The notes: generated by a model from the letters alone, not told the origin. 62,182 nucleotides of DNA from Sandaracinaceae bacterium (GCA_017881055.1 JADGRF010000237.1:1-62182); one strand, 5' to 3'. Counted from the first letter of the stretch, positions 43,922 through 56,013 are shown. A program made the numbers and translations.

Positions 43922-46027
43922 TCAGGTAATGAGCGGAGCGATCAATAAGCTCACGACCGCCATGACCTTGATCAGAATCGCGACGCCGGGGCCCGAGGTG
44001 TCCTTGAATGGGTCGCCGACGGTGTCGCCAACGACGGCCGCCTTATGTGCGTCCGAGCCCTTCTTGTGACCCGGCAGGCCGCCCTTTTCGATGAACTTCT
44101 TCGCGTTGTCCCAGGCGCCACCGGCGTTGGCCATGAGCAGCGAGAGCGTGGCGCCGACCGCGAGCGAGCCCGCGAGCGCACCGGCGAGCACCTTGGCGCC
44201 GAGCAGAAAGCCGATCAGCACGGGCGCGAGGATCGCGATCGCGCCGGGCAGCATCATCTCGCGGATGGCCGCCGTGGTCGCCAGGTCGACGATCACCGCA
44301 GGCTGCGGCTCCGCGCCCTCTTTGCCTTCGAGCAGGCCGGGGATCTCGCGGAACTGGCGACGAATCTCTTCGACGATCGCGCCGGCCGCTTTGCCGACCG
44401 CGGTCATCGTGGCAGCGCCGACCAAGCACGGCAGGATCGCGCCGAACAGGATGCCCATGAGCACGTCGGCATCGACCAGGCTCAGCTCGAGCTTATCCAT
44501 ACCCTTGGCCAAGCGGCTCGCGTTCACTTCCATGTTGAACGCCGCGAACAGCGCCACCACGGTGAGCACGGCGGAGCCGATTGCGAAGCCCTTGCCGACA
44601 GCCGCGGTGGTGTTGCCGACCGCATCGAGCTCGTCGGTGATCTTGCGGACCTCGGGCCCGAGGCCGCTCATCTCCGAGATACCGCCGCCGTTGTCGGCGA
44701 TCGGACCGTAGGCGTCGACCGTCATGACGATTGCGGTGCCCGCGAGCATGCTGACAGCTGCCAACGCGATGCCGTAGAGGCCGAGCATGTGATTGCTCGC
44801 CCAGCCCACGACGCACAGCGTGAACAGCGGAATCGCGCAGCTCTCGAGACCCACGGCCAGGCCGCGGATCACGTTCGTGCCGGGGCCCGTCAACGACGAC
44901 TGCGCGATCTTGTGAATCGGGCCGGCCGACGTGTAGTAGTCTGTGATCAGACCGACGATCGCGCCACCGAGCGCACCGGCGCCGAGCGTCACGAGCACGC
45001 CCATCGCGATGCCGAACTTCGGCAGCACGAGCGCGCCGCTCGCGAGCGTGAGGAACGGCGGCAAGATCAGCGCCAGCCGCAGCACGCGGGCTGGCGGCAG
45101 GTTCTTCAGCAAGCGCGTCACGAAGATGCCGAGGATCGACACGCCCAGGCCGAGCGTCGAGAGCAAGATCGGCAAGCCGACCGCAATCGTGCGCAGCTTG
45201 CCGAGGTCGGTCACGTCCGGCGCGAGCTTCTGCAGCTGCTCCTGCGGCAGCGTCAGACCGAGCGCCATCGCCGCGACCATGGCCGCCACGTAGCTCTCGT
45301 AGATGTCCGCGCCCATGCCCGCGATGTCGCCGACGTTGTCGCCGACGTTGTCCGCGATCACGCCCGGGTTGCGCGGGTCGTCCTCGGGGATGTTCGCTTC
45401 GACCTTGCCGACGATGTCGGCGCCGACGTCGGCAGCCTTGGTGTAGATGCCGCCGCCGATGCGCGCGAAGAGCGCTATCGAAGAGGCACCGACCGCGAAC
45501 GCGTGGATGATCGTGCCGAACTTGTGAGCGTCGCCTTCGGTGAAGATCTTGTCCGCGCTGCTGTCGCCGAACAACATGTACACGACGCCCATGCCGACCA
45601 GGCCCAAGCCCGCGACGCACAGACCCATGACCGCGCCGCCGTCGAGCGCCATCACGAGCGCAGCGGCCATGCCGTGCGCGCGTGCCGCTTCGGTCGTACG
45701 CACGTTGCCGTAGGTCGCGGCCTTCATGCCGAAGAAGCCGGCGAGCAGCGACAGAAACGCGCCGCTCAAGAACGACACTGCGGCGTGCAGGCCGATGCCC
45801 TGCGAGTTGAAGCCGACGAACAGCGCGCTCGACACGACCACTGCGTAGATGGCGAGCACCTTGTACTCGCGCACCAAGAACGCCATCGCGCCTTCGCGGA
45901 TGTAGCGCGCGATGCGCTGCATGGCAGCGTTGCCCTCAGGGGCAGCTTTGACGCGGAAGTAGAAGCCCGCCGCGACGACGAGGGCGATCACACCCATGAC
46001 GATGGCGTAGAGAGGAAGCCTGTCCAC
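43922..46027 (-). CDS. hppA: Membrane-bound ion-pumping pyrophosphatase (K+-dependent type)
   Basis: The enzyme hydrolyses PPi and pumps H+ or Na+ across the inner membrane. The GTG start at 46027 has AGGAG upstream. The product has 701 residues and about 16 helices. Catalytic signatures are ADVGADIVGKVEANIPEDDP, DNVGDNVGDIAGMGADIYES (20 residues) and a C-terminal DTVGDPFKDTSGP. GNTTAAVGKGFAIGS has Ala where K+-independent enzymes have Lys, so it should need K+. K+-dependent forms may pump Na+, H+ or both; the ion is not decided here. The leader contains a GNA-loop repeat. Confidence 0.95.
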   Translation of the reverse strand: MDRLPLYAIVMGVIALVVAAGFYFRVKAAPEGNAAMQRIARYIREGAMAFLVREYKVLAIYAVVVSSALFVGFNSQGIGLHAAVSFLSGAFLSLLAGFFGMKAATYGNVRTTEAARAHGMAAALVMALDGGAVMGLCVAGLGLVGMGVVYMLFGDSSADKIFTEGDAHKFGTIIHAFAVGASSIALFARIGGGIYTKAADVGADIVGKVEANIPEDDPRNPGVIADNVGDNVGDIAGMGADIYESYVAAMVAAMALGLTLPQEQLQKLAPDVTDLGKLRTIAVGLPILLSTLGLGVSILGIFVTRLLKNLPPARVLRLALILPPFLTLASGALVLPKFGIAMGVLVTLGAGALGGAIVGLITDYYTSAGPIHKIAQSSLTGPGTNVIRGLAVGLESCAIPLFTLCVVGWASNHMLGLYGIALAAVSMLAGTAIVMTVDAYGPIADNGGGISEMSGLGPEVRKITDELDAVGNTTAAVGKGFAIGSAVLTVVALFAAFNMEVNASRLAKGMDKLELSLVDADVLMGILFGAILPCLVGAATMTAVGKAAGAIVEEIRRQFREIPGLLEGKEGAEPQPAVIVDLATTAAIREMMLPGAIAILAPVLIGFLLGAKVLAGALAGSLAVGATLSLLMANAGGAWDNAKKFIEKGGLPGHKKGSDAHKAAVVGDTVGDPFKDTSGPGVAILIKVMAVVSLLIAPLIT

Positions 46028-46050
46028 TCGAGAACTCCTGATGCTGGGGA

Positions 46051-46078
46051 GGGAGAGCCGAAGGCTGAGGCTGCTCCC
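46051..46078. repeat. GNA-loop palindromic repeat in the hppA leader (locus C)
   Basis: GGGAG (46051-46055), AGCC-GAA-GGCT (46056-46066), a 7-nt GAGGCTG in place of the usual single G, then CTCCC (46074-46078). A weaker hairpin pairing TTCGGG with CCCGAA follows at about 46087-46114 and includes AGCTACAGGCT, which looks like a decayed second copy. The locus lies 24 nt upstream of the hppA GTG. The rest of the 218-bp gap to 46245 shows nothing recognisable. Confidence 0.65.
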
Positions 46079-46245
46079 GATATCACTTCGGGAGAGCTAC
46101 AGGCTTCGCCCCGAATAATTACCAAGGCCCAAAAGGGGTGAAGATGGTGCGCGTACATCGCTCAATTCGGGGGTGGGGTCAAGCTGTCGGCGCGGACTGG
46201 CGAGGCCGTCCAGCCGTGGGGCCAGCGCGAACCACGAACACGTGT

Positions 46246-47439
46246 TCAGCCGAAGAGCGCGGTCTCGATGACGGGGGTCAGCGCGGACCAAGTGCAGCGC
46301 AGCGCGCGCACTTGGCCGGCCCGTGCGAGACGCGCGCGCAGGGCGTCGTCGAGCCGCAGTTGGATGATGGCCTGGGCGAGGGCGGAGGCGTCATCGGCCG
46401 GGATCAAGAGGCCGCTGTGCCCGTCTTCGATGATGCCGGGCATGCCTCCCGTGGCCGTCGCGATCGCCGGCAGGCCGTGGGCCAAGGCTTCGAGCAGGGC
46501 GATGGGTACCCCTTCGCTGCGCCCGTCGGGCAGGGTGCGCGAGGGCATCAGGAACGCGTCTGCGGCCTCGAACAGCGCGCGCTTCTCGTGTTCGGCCACG
46601 CGCCCGAGCAGCCGCACGTCCGCGCGCAGCTCCCGCGAAAGGGCAAGGAGTGCGCCGTGCTCGGGTCCATCGCCCGCGATCAGCAGCGTGACGTCTACGG
46701 CCGCGGCTGCGCGCACGGCGATGTCGAGTCCCTTGATCGGCACGAGGCGCGACAGCGCCAACACCGTGAAGCGGGCCAAGCCGAGGCGTCGTCGAGTCGC
46801 GTCGCGATCCCCGACAGCTCGCGCAGGTGCAGCGATGCCCATCGGTGACACCGTGACGCGCTTTTCGAACGTCCGGCGCGTCGTGTCGGAGAGCAGCGAG
46901 CAGAACTGCTGCCGCTGGGCCTCCGTCACGAACCAAAGCGCGGTTGCTCCGCGCGCGATCTGCTCGGCGAACCGTGCGCGCTGCGCCAAGCGCATCAACA
47001 GGTGCAGATCCGCCGAATGAAACACGCACAGGTGTGGCCTCGGTCGCGCGCCGCGCGCGAAGTGTCCCGCGATCAACGCCGACGGTAGCGCCCAGTGGCT
47101 CACGAACGCATCCCAAGGCTCTTCGTGACGCGCACAGACCGCGCCCAACGAAAGCGGGAAGGCCGCGACGCCGAGCCAAGCAGTGGGCTTCTGGCGCAAG
47201 TTGTCCAGCACGCCCGCGCCATAAAACGTCTGCTGCAACGCGCGCGGCCGCAGATACGGCACGTGGATCGTGCGCACGTGCGGCTCGTTCACCGGGACGC
47301 ACGCCTGCGCGGGCTCCGGTGCCAGCACCTCCAGCTCATGCCCGCACGTCGCCAGCGCTCGCGCAAAGCCAAGCACGAACGCTCCTGCCACGTGCTCGCC
47401 GTGGTACGGGAAGCTGGTGGTCAAAAGGCCGATGCGCAT
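46246..47439 (-). CDS. Glycosyltransferase family 4
   Basis: The GT-B fold is evident from the N-terminal MRIGLLTTSFPYHGEHVAGAF and the C-terminal sugar-nucleotide site: VLALSRLVPIKGLDIAVRAA, LLIAGDGPEHGALL, LPDGRSEGVPIALLEALAHG and GLPAIATATGGMPGIIEDG. The conserved E-x7-E element is present (EGVPIALLE). The product has 397 residues. It is the last gene of a minus-strand run with glmS and a GT2 enzyme, so a role in envelope polysaccharide or glycolipid synthesis is likely. Confidence 0.9.
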   Translation of the reverse strand: MRIGLLTTSFPYHGEHVAGAFVLGFARALATCGHELEVLAPEPAQACVPVNEPHVRTIHVPYLRPRALQQTFYGAGVLDNLRQKPTAWLGVAAFPLSLGAVCARHEEPWDAFVSHWALPSALIAGHFARGARPRPHLCVFHSADLHLLMRLAQRARFAEQIARGATALWFVTEAQRQQFCSLLSDTTRRTFEKRVTVSPMGIAAPARAVGDRDATRRRLGLARFTVLALSRLVPIKGLDIAVRAAAAVDVTLLIAGDGPEHGALLALSRELRADVRLLGRVAEHEKRALFEAADAFLMPSRTLPDGRSEGVPIALLEALAHGLPAIATATGGMPGIIEDGHSGLLIPADDASALAQAIIQLRLDDALRARLARAGQVRALRCTWSALTPVIETALFG

Positions 47440-47451
47440 TCCGTCAGAATC

Positions 47452-48198
47452 TTAGTGCAGCGCCGAAGCCGCCGGCTCGTTCGACAGCACGCGCCCCAGG
47501 CGGCGCGCCACCACGCGCACCAGCAAGAGCGGAATCACCAGAAGCGCGTGGTGCAAGCGCACGCCGCTGTTCTCGCCCGCGTAGATCGGCTGCACGACCA
47601 CGTCGCGCACGCGCAGCTTCTCTTCCGCGAGAAAGCCAAGAAGGTCGTTCGGGTAGCCGTAGCCGCGCCAGAGCGCGTGCATGGGGATGCGTTCGTGAGC
47701 GCGTTTGTGCAGCGCCGTGAACCCGCACTGCGAGTCCGAGAGCGCGAGCCCCGTCGCGAGCCGCGTCAGCCACGACAGCACGCAGTTGCCGAGGTAGCGC
47801 GTCAGCGGCATACGCGCGAACGCCTCCGGATGCGACAGCCGGTCGCCCTTCACATAGTCCGCTTGGCCTGCAACCAAGGGCGCGATCAGCGCATGCAGAT
47901 CTGCCGGATGCATCTGGCCATCGCCCGCCATCACGGCCGCGACCTCGGCGCCTTCGGCAAAGGCGTGCGCGTAGCCGGTGCACAGCGCCGCCCCCACGCC
48001 GCGGTTCTGCTCGTGGCGCAGCACGCACACGCGCGCGTCGTCGACAGCACGCGCGCGCGCGCTGGTCTCGTCGCTGCTGCCGTCGTCGACCACGATCACG
48101 CGGTCGACGTATTCGGGAATGGAGCGCAGCGTCGCCGCGATCCGCTGCCCTTCGTTGTACGCGGGCACGACGACCGCGATCTGCGCCTGTCCGAACAT
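47452..48198 (-). CDS. Glycosyltransferase family 2 (dolichol-phosphate mannosyltransferase-like)
   Basis: The GT-A fold starts with IAVVVPAYNEGQRIAATLRS, VIVVDDGSSDET, NRGVGAALCTGYAHA and AAVMAGDGQMHPADL, the acidic motif that binds the nucleotide-sugar. A short hydrophobic stretch near the C-terminus (ALLVIPLLLVRVVA) probably touches the membrane. The family usually transfers one sugar to a polyprenyl phosphate. The gene lies 10 nt after glmS and 12 nt before the GT4 gene. The pairing with a GT-C homologue at 32004 is possible but distant. Confidence 0.9.
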   Translation of the reverse strand: MFGQAQIAVVVPAYNEGQRIAATLRSIPEYVDRVIVVDDGSSDETSARARAVDDARVCVLRHEQNRGVGAALCTGYAHAFAEGAEVAAVMAGDGQMHPADLHALIAPLVAGQADYVKGDRLSHPEAFARMPLTRYLGNCVLSWLTRLATGLALSDSQCGFTALHKRAHERIPMHALWRGYGYPNDLLGFLAEEKLRVRDVVVQPIYAGENSGVRLHHALLVIPLLLVRVVARRLGRVLSNEPAASALH

Positions 48199-48208
48199 CC
48201 GGCGCGTT

Positions 48209-50041
<1,833 letters not shown>

Positions 50042-50044
50042 GGC

Positions 50045-51700
50045 TTACTTCTCCTTCGTTCCCGCAGCGGCAGGCGGCGGTTGGGTTGTCGGCGCTGCGG
50101 CGGCAGGTGCCGCAGGCGCAGCCGGCGGCGGGGCCGGTGTAGCAGGTGCAGCCGCGGGCGCTGCGGGTGCCGCAGCTTTCGGTGCATCCACGACCAGCTT
50201 GCCCTCGGTGTCCATCACCTTGGTCGGACCGTACGCAGCGAGCGTATCCTTGATGGCGGTCGCTTTGCCGACCACGACCACGAGGCCAGTCTGCGGTGTG
50301 ATGTACTTCTTCGCAGCGTCGAGCGCCTGCTGCGCCGTCACCGCTTGAATCTGCGAGCGGTAGCCATCCCAGTAGTTGTCCGGGAAGCCGTACGTGCGCA
50401 GCTCCGAGACGAGGCCCGCGATCTCCGCCGGTGTCTCGATGTGCAGCGGGAACGAGTCCACGAGATAGCGCTTGGCGTCGGCTAGCTCCGCGTCCGGTAC
50501 GATCTCGCTGCGGATGCGCTGCAAGTGATTCATGAACGCGGTCATCGCCTGCGCGGTGACTTCGTTGCGAACCGCAGCGAACGCACGGAACGGCGAGGGC
50601 TGCAGGCCTTCGTCCACGTCGCTGTATGCACCGTAAGTCAGGCTCTGCTTCTCCCGCAGGTCCATGAACATACGCGACGCCGCCGAGCCACCGAGCACTT
50701 GGTTCGCGACCGTGAGCGGGATGTAGTCCGGATCGGTGCGCTTGAGCGCCAGGTTGCCGACGTAGATCACGGACTGCACCGACTCCGGACGGTCGACCAG
50801 CACGACCTCCGTCGCGGTACGCGTCGGCGTCGCGGGATACTCGAGCGGCGTGACCTTGTGTGAGCCCCAGTCGCGGAACGCGCGGTTCGCCGCGCTCTGC
50901 ACTTCAGCTGGCGTGACGTTGCCGACCACCACCAGGTACGCGTTGTTCGGCGTGAAGAAGCGCTTGTGCCAGCGCGACAGGTCGCCCTTGTGGATGCGCT
51001 TCACGACGTCTTTGGTCGTGTCGATGTGCGAGTACGGGTGTGCGCCATACAGAGCCTTGTAGAACTCGCGACGCGCCAGGAAGTTCGGGCTCTGGCTCAT
51101 CAACGACAAGCGATCGAGCTCGCGCTTCTTGAGCTTCGCGAGCTCCACATCGTCGAACGACGGCATGGTCGCGAGCTCGGCCACCAGGCCAAGCGCGTCT
51201 TTCAGCTGATCGCTGAGCGCCGTCATGTTGATCACGACGTGCTCTTCGTCGTTGCCGATGTCGAGCCGCGCGCCGAGGAAGTCCACCATCTCTGCGATCT
51301 TCGCGCTCGACTTCTTGGTCGTGCCTTCCTTGAGCATGGCCGCGACGAACTGCGCGGTGCCCGGCAGGTCCGCCGGATCCGCCGCGCTGCCCGCCTTGAT
51401 CACCAGCTTCACCTGGATGACCGGCAGCGCCGTCATCGTGACCGTATTCAGCTCGAGGCCCGACCCCGCGCTCGCTGTGCGCGTCACCGGCGGCAGGTGG
51501 ATGTCACGCGCCGCCGCGCTCTCCGGCGGCAGCTCGCGCACGATCGGCACCTTCTCGATCTGAACCGACAGCGAGTTTGCAGGCGCCGCCGGCGTCGTGG
51601 CCTGGGCAGCCGGAGCCGTGGTCGTCGAGCTACACGCCGCGCCGCCGAGCAGCGCAGCCACGCAGAGCAGACCGTTGATCCGGAAAATACGCGTGCTCAT
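50045..51700 (-). CDS. Catalytically inactive M16-family lipoprotein subunit
   Basis: The N-terminus NGLLCVAALLGGAAC is a lipoprotein signal, with the cysteine near residue 23. The protein has two M16 halves, but the HxxEH zinc motif is replaced by QFVAAMLKEG, so it cannot bind zinc there. The glycine-rich substrate loop of the second half (QVLGGSAASRMF) is kept. M16 enzymes often act as active/inactive pairs (MPP alpha/beta, PqqF/G). The C-terminal tail of about 50 residues is Ala/Pro-rich. Its ATG overlaps the stop of the active partner. Confidence 0.88.
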   Translation of the reverse strand: MSTRIFRINGLLCVAALLGGAACSSTTTAPAAQATTPAAPANSLSVQIEKVPIVRELPPESAAARDIHLPPVTRTASAGSGLELNTVTMTALPVIQVKLVIKAGSAADPADLPGTAQFVAAMLKEGTTKKSSAKIAEMVDFLGARLDIGNDEEHVVINMTALSDQLKDALGLVAELATMPSFDDVELAKLKKRELDRLSLMSQSPNFLARREFYKALYGAHPYSHIDTTKDVVKRIHKGDLSRWHKRFFTPNNAYLVVVGNVTPAEVQSAANRAFRDWGSHKVTPLEYPATPTRTATEVVLVDRPESVQSVIYVGNLALKRTDPDYIPLTVANQVLGGSAASRMFMDLREKQSLTYGAYSDVDEGLQPSPFRAFAAVRNEVTAQAMTAFMNHLQRIRSEIVPDAELADAKRYLVDSFPLHIETPAEIAGLVSELRTYGFPDNYWDGYRSQIQAVTAQQALDAAKKYITPQTGLVVVVGKATAIKDTLAAYGPTKVMDTEGKLVVDAPKAAAPAAPAAAPATPAPPPAAPAAPAAAAPTTQPPPAAAGTKEK

Positions 51701-53157
51701 GGCTTGCCGCCCTTCTTGGCGCTGTCAGCTGCAACGGGTGGAATCACGTCCAGGACCGTGCGGTTGGTGGGTGCGAAATATTGGTTGGCCACGCGTTTGA
51801 TGTCGTCCCCGCTCACGCTCAAGTAGTGGTCGAGCTCGCCCATCAGGATGTTCGCGTCTCCGGCGTACGTCTCGAACTCCGCCAAGCGCATCGCGCGCGA
51901 CAGGTTCGATGAAAGGCCGAACACGAACTCCGCGCGCATGCGGTTTTTGGCCTTGTCCAGCTCACGCGGCGTCACGCCCTTTTCGGCGATCGACTTGATC
52001 TCGTCGTAGACCACGCTGCGAACTTCGTCGCCGTTGTGGCCTTCCGAGCAGATCGCCCAGACCGAGAGCAGATCCGGTCCGCGCCGTCCGTCGGTGCTCA
52101 CGCCGACTTCCTGCACGAGCTCCTTCTCCTTCACCAGCTTCTGATACAGCCGCGAGCTCTCGCCGTCGCCGAGCAGAATCGCCAGCAGCTCGAGCGGGTA
52201 GTGGTCGGGCTCGCGGTCCTTCGGGATGTGATACGCGATGTGCAGCGCCGGCAACTCTGCCAGCGGATCGATCATCGACTCTTTGCGCTCTGCCGTCTGC
52301 GGCGCGGGATCGGCCACGTCGAACGGCTTCACCTGATGCGAAGGCACGTCGCCGAAGAACTTCTTCGCGAGCGCGAGCGCTGCATCGGGCTCGAAGTCGC
52401 CCGCGATGCTGAGCACCGCGTTGCTCGGCGTGTAGTAGGTATCGAAGAACTCCTGCACGGCCGAGAGCGGCGTGTTGATCAGGTCCTGCATGTCGCCGAT
52501 CGTCGAGTGCGCATACGGAAAGTAGTCGCCGAACGCGAGCTCGTTGATGCGCAGCATCGACTGCATGTACGGGCGGTTGTCGTAGCTCTGACGACGCTCT
52601 TCCATCACGGTCTGGCGTTGGTTCTCGAAGTTCGACTGGGTGATCGCGAGTGACTTCATGCGATCCGCTTCGAGCCACATGCCGAGCGCGAGCTCGTTCG
52701 CAGGCAACGTCTCGAAGTAGTTGGTGCGGTCGTCGCTGGTCGTGCCGTTGGCCGAGCCACCGCGATTCAAGATGCGCTGGAAGTGCTCGCCCTTACCGAC
52801 GTTCTGCGAGCCCTGGAACATCATGTGCTCGAACAAGTGCGCGAAGCCGGAGCGACCGCGCACTTCGTTGCGCGAGCCGACGTCGTAGTACACGGCAACT
52901 GCAACGGTCGGTGCGGTGTGATCCGGGTTCATCACGATGCGCAGCCCGTTATCGAGTGTCTTGCGCACCACGGTGAGTGCGACTTGCGTCGAGTGCCGCG
53001 CCGGTGCGGGTTGCGCTGTTGCGGGGGCGCTCGCGCTCGGAGCGGCATGGGGAGGCTCGGACTTGCCGGCCGGAGCCGCATCGGGTCCCTGCGCCAGCAG
53101 CGCGAGAGGCCAGCCTAGGCCCAGGGCTACGATCGAAAAGAACGGTGTTTTCGACAT
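51697..53157 (-). CDS. M16-family zinc metallopeptidase, active subunit
   Basis: A signal peptide (FFSIVALGLGWPLALLAQG) is followed by a Pro/Ala linker. The inverted zinc motif is complete: His107-Leu-Phe-Glu110-His111 in GFAHLFEHMMFQG, with the third ligand among Glu186/Glu187 in TVMEERRQ. The second M16 half carries LLGDGESSRLYQKLV. Partnered by ATGA overlap with the inactive subunit, it probably forms a periplasmic clamshell protease that degrades peptides. The operon continues into glmS. Confidence 0.93.
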   Translation of the reverse strand: MSKTPFFSIVALGLGWPLALLAQGPDAAPAGKSEPPHAAPSASAPATAQPAPARHSTQVALTVVRKTLDNGLRIVMNPDHTAPTVAVAVYYDVGSRNEVRGRSGFAHLFEHMMFQGSQNVGKGEHFQRILNRGGSANGTTSDDRTNYFETLPANELALGMWLEADRMKSLAITQSNFENQRQTVMEERRQSYDNRPYMQSMLRINELAFGDYFPYAHSTIGDMQDLINTPLSAVQEFFDTYYTPSNAVLSIAGDFEPDAALALAKKFFGDVPSHQVKPFDVADPAPQTAERKESMIDPLAELPALHIAYHIPKDREPDHYPLELLAILLGDGESSRLYQKLVKEKELVQEVGVSTDGRRGPDLLSVWAICSEGHNGDEVRSVVYDEIKSIAEKGVTPRELDKAKNRMRAEFVFGLSSNLSRAMRLAEFETYAGDANILMGELDHYLSVSGDDIKRVANQYFAPTNRTVLDVIPPVAADSAKKGGKP

Positions 53158-53322
53158 GTTTTCTTTTGGTTTGGCGCGCCGGGAGCGCGCGGATTCGTTC
53201 GTAGAAAGGGGGCCCGAGCCTAGATGATGCTTGACGTTTGCAACACCTGCTCATACGGTCAGTCCCAACGTACCGGAACAACCCCCGGCGACTGCAGCAC
53301 TCCCCCACTTGGTCCCGTACCC

Positions 53323-54600
53323 ATGCCCGCAGCCATCCTCTCCATCGGCACCGAGCTCACCCGCGGCGAGCTGACCAACGGCAACGCCCGTTGGCTCGGA
53401 GAACGACTGACCGAGCTTGGGTTCGAGGTGGTGGAGCACGCCACCGTCGCTGACGACGCCGAGCGCATCCGCGCGACCCTCCTACGACTCGGCCAAGGCA
53501 CGGATGTGATCGTCTGCACCGGGGGCCTCGGCCCCACGACCGACGATCTCACCGCCGCGGCCGTCGCGGAAGCGCTCGGCGTCCCGGTTGAGCGGGATGC
53601 CGCCTCGCTGGCAGCCATCGAGAACCGATACAAAGCCCTGGCGCGGCCCATGCCGGCGGCCAACGCCAAGCAAGCCGACCTCCCGAGGGGTGCGACCGTG
53701 CTCGAGAACGCCGTCGGCACGGCCCCCGGCTTCGTTGTCAGTGTCGGCACCGCCCGCGCGTTCTTCATGCCCGGTGTGCCTATGGAAATGCAGCACATCT
53801 TCGAGACGCACGTGGCGCCGGCCATCGAACGGCTCGCTCCGCGCACCAGCCACCAAATTCACATTCGTACGTTCGGCTGGCCCGAGTCGGTGGTGGCCGA
53901 GCGTCTGCGCGATCTCGACTTGGGCGGCTCGTTGCATTCCCCCGGCGTAACATTGGGTTATCGCGTCACATTCCCGGAGGTCGAGGTCAAAGTCCTGGCC
54001 AGTGCGCCGCTCGCCGACAACCCTGCAGACGCCGCACGCGAACTCGCCACGCGTGTCGCCACCGACGTGCGCTCGCGTTTGTCGGACGTCGCGTACGGCG
54101 GCAAGCACGACACCTACCCGCAGTACATTGGGGGCCTGCTGCGCAAAGTCGGCTGGAAGCTCGCGCTCGCCGAGTCGTGCACGGGCGGCTTGATCGGCAA
54201 GCTGCTCACCGATCCCCCCGGCAGCTCCGACTACTTCCTCGGCAGCGCCGTGGTCTACGCCAACACCGCCAAGGCGCGCATGCTCGGCGTACCCGAAGCG
54301 CTGCTGCGTGATCACGGCGCCGTCAGTGAAGAAGTCGCGCGCTCGATGGCCGAGAACGCGCTGCGTACGTCGGGCGCGGAGATCGCCGTCGCGGTCACCG
54401 GCATCGCCGGACCGACCGGCGGTAGCAAGCACAAGCCCGTCGGCACCGTATGCTTCGCCGTGGCCCAGCGAAACGAGCCAACTCGCTCGCGCACCGAGCT
54501 TTTTCCAGGCGACCGCGAGCGCGTTCGCCTACGCACGGCCTACAGCGCGCTGCGCTCTGTGGCCGAGGCAGTTAATCACGTACCCGCGAAACAATTTTAG
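53323..54600 (+). CDS. cinA: CinA-family NMN amidohydrolase
   Basis: The ATG at 53323 (MPAAILSIGTELTRGEL) is the conserved start. The N-terminal MoaB/MogA-like COG1058 domain has VIVCTGGLGPTTDDLTA and FFMPGVPMEMQ. The C-terminal PncC domain has KLALAESCTGGLIGKLLTDP, FLGSAVVYAN and VAVTGIAGPTGG, and would deamidate nicotinamide mononucleotide in NAD recycling. It lies 40 nt before recA, an arrangement found in many bacteria. Confidence 0.95.
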   Translation: MPAAILSIGTELTRGELTNGNARWLGERLTELGFEVVEHATVADDAERIRATLLRLGQGTDVIVCTGGLGPTTDDLTAAAVAEALGVPVERDAASLAAIENRYKALARPMPAANAKQADLPRGATVLENAVGTAPGFVVSVGTARAFFMPGVPMEMQHIFETHVAPAIERLAPRTSHQIHIRTFGWPESVVAERLRDLDLGGSLHSPGVTLGYRVTFPEVEVKVLASAPLADNPADAARELATRVATDVRSRLSDVAYGGKHDTYPQYIGGLLRKVGWKLALAESCTGGLIGKLLTDPPGSSDYFLGSAVVYANTAKARMLGVPEALLRDHGAVSEEVARSMAENALRTSGAEIAVAVTGIAGPTGGSKHKPVGTVCFAVAQRNEPTRSRTELFPGDRERVRLRTAYSALRSVAEAVNHVPAKQF

Positions 54601-54640
54601 CAATTACGTACTGGGAACCTGAACCAAAATGGAGAACCGA

Positions 54641-55810
54641 ATGAGCGAGGGCAATCGGGAAAAAGCGTTGGAATTGGCGGTTTCGTCGATCGAGAAGGCG
54701 TACGGCAAGGGCGCCATCATGCGCCTGGGCGCGCGCGAAGTGACGCGCATCGAAACCACGCCCAGCGGCTCGATCTCACTCGACATCGCGCTCGGTATCG
54801 GCGGCTTCCCGAAGGGCCGCATCATCGAAGTCTACGGTCCGGAGTCGAGCGGCAAGACCACGCTCACCCTGCACGCGATCGCGGAGTGTCAGCGCGCCGG
54901 TGGGGTCGCTGCCTTCATCGACGCCGAGCACGCGCTCGACGTCGGCTACGCGAAGAAGCTCGGCGTGAACACCGAAGAGCTGTTGATCGCTCAGCCCGAC
55001 TACGGCGAGCAAGCGCTGGAGATCGCCGACACGCTCGTGCGCTCGGGCGCGGTCGACATGATCGTGGTCGACTCGGTCGCCGCGCTCGTCCCCAAGGCCG
55101 AAATCGAAGGCGAGATGGGCGACAGCCACGTCGGCCTGCAAGCGCGCTTGATGAGTCAGGCGTTGCGCAAGCTCACCGGCAGCGTGCACCGCAGCAACGT
55201 GTCGCTGTTCTTCATCAACCAGATCCGCATGAAGATCGGCGTGATGTTCGGCTCGCCCGAGACCACCACCGGTGGCAACGCGCTCAAGTTCTACTCGAGC
55301 ATGCGCCTCGATATCCGCCGCGTCGGCGCGATCAAGGTCGGCGAGCAGTCGGTTGGCAACCGCACGCGCGTGAAGGTGGTCAAGAACAAGCTCGCGCCCC
55401 CGTTCACCGAGTGCGAGTTCGACGTGATGTACGGCGAAGGCATCAGCAAGAGCGGGGATCTCATCGACCTCGCAGTGACCGACAACATCATCGAGAAGTC
55501 GGGCGCGTGGTTCTCGTACGGAGCCGAGCGCATCGGCCAGGGTCGCGAGAACGCGCGCGCGTATCTGCAGGAGCGTCCCAAGATGCTCCAGGAGATCGAG
55601 CTCAAGGTTCTGCAAAAGCACGGCCTGAGCCGCGGCAAATCCGCTGCTGCAGCTGCGCCGGAAGCCACCGCCAAGCCCGCAGACAAGAGCGCCGACAAGC
55701 CTGCAGCTGACAAGGTTGCCGTTGCTGTCGAGAAGCCCGCCGCTGCCGATGCGGCTGACGCCAAGCGCAGCGATGCCGCTTCGGCTCAGCGCCCGCGTCC
55801 CCGAGCGTGA
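54641..55810 (+). CDS. recA: Recombinase RecA
   Basis: RecA catalyses strand exchange and stimulates LexA cleavage. The ATG at 54641 is preferred because GGAGA lies 7 nt upstream; an in-frame ATG at 54629 is possible. Motifs include [36 protein letters not shown] and [20 protein letters not shown] (20 residues). The core is highly conserved to about residue 335. The last 50 residues are a low-complexity Ala/Lys/Asp tail with [11 protein letters not shown], longer than in E. coli. Such acidic or mixed tails modulate DNA entry. A strong terminator follows. Confidence 0.98.
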   Translation: MSEGNREKALELAVSSIEKAYGKGAIMRLGAREVTRIETTPSGSISLDIALGIGGFPKGRIIEVYGPESSGKTTLTLHAIAECQRAGGVAAFIDAEHALDVGYAKKLGVNTEELLIAQPDYGEQALEIADTLVRSGAVDMIVVDSVAALVPKAEIEGEMGDSHVGLQARLMSQALRKLTGSVHRSNVSLFFINQIRMKIGVMFGSPETTTGGNALKFYSSMRLDIRRVGAIKVGEQSVGNRTRVKVVKNKLAPPFTECEFDVMYGEGISKSGDLIDLAVTDNIIEKSGAWFSYGAERIGQGRENARAYLQERPKMLQEIELKVLQKHGLSRGKSAAAAAPEATAKPADKSADKPAADKVAVAVEKPAAADAADAKRSDAASAQRPRPRA

Positions 55811-55822
55811 ACGGACTCGCCG

Positions 55823-55866
55823 AACGCCCTCGGCTGTGCGTTTAGCGCTTGGCTGAGGGCGTTTTT
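55823..55866 (+). terminator. Rho-independent terminator of recA
   Basis: AACGCCCTC (55823-55831) pairs with GAGGGCGTT (55855-55863) and is followed by TTT. The inner GGCT/GGCT region gives little extra pairing. It starts 12 nt after the recA stop, a standard position. Confidence 0.85.
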
Positions 55867-56013
55867 GCGTTGTGCGAAGCTGTGCGCAGGGTAGTGCGTT
55901 GCGGGAGTCACCGAACAGTGCTACTGTACTTGACCCCAGTTGGCGGCGCGGCTTCCATAGCCCGAGTCGTCCGCTCGGATGCCGAATGGGATGCATTTCG
56001 GCGGTGAGCGTCA

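Noticed and set aside
55929..55960. Sigma-70 promoter for the CarD-family gene (TTGACC near 55930)
   Set aside because: No acceptable -10 element lies at 16-18 bp; the best candidate is 20 bp away.
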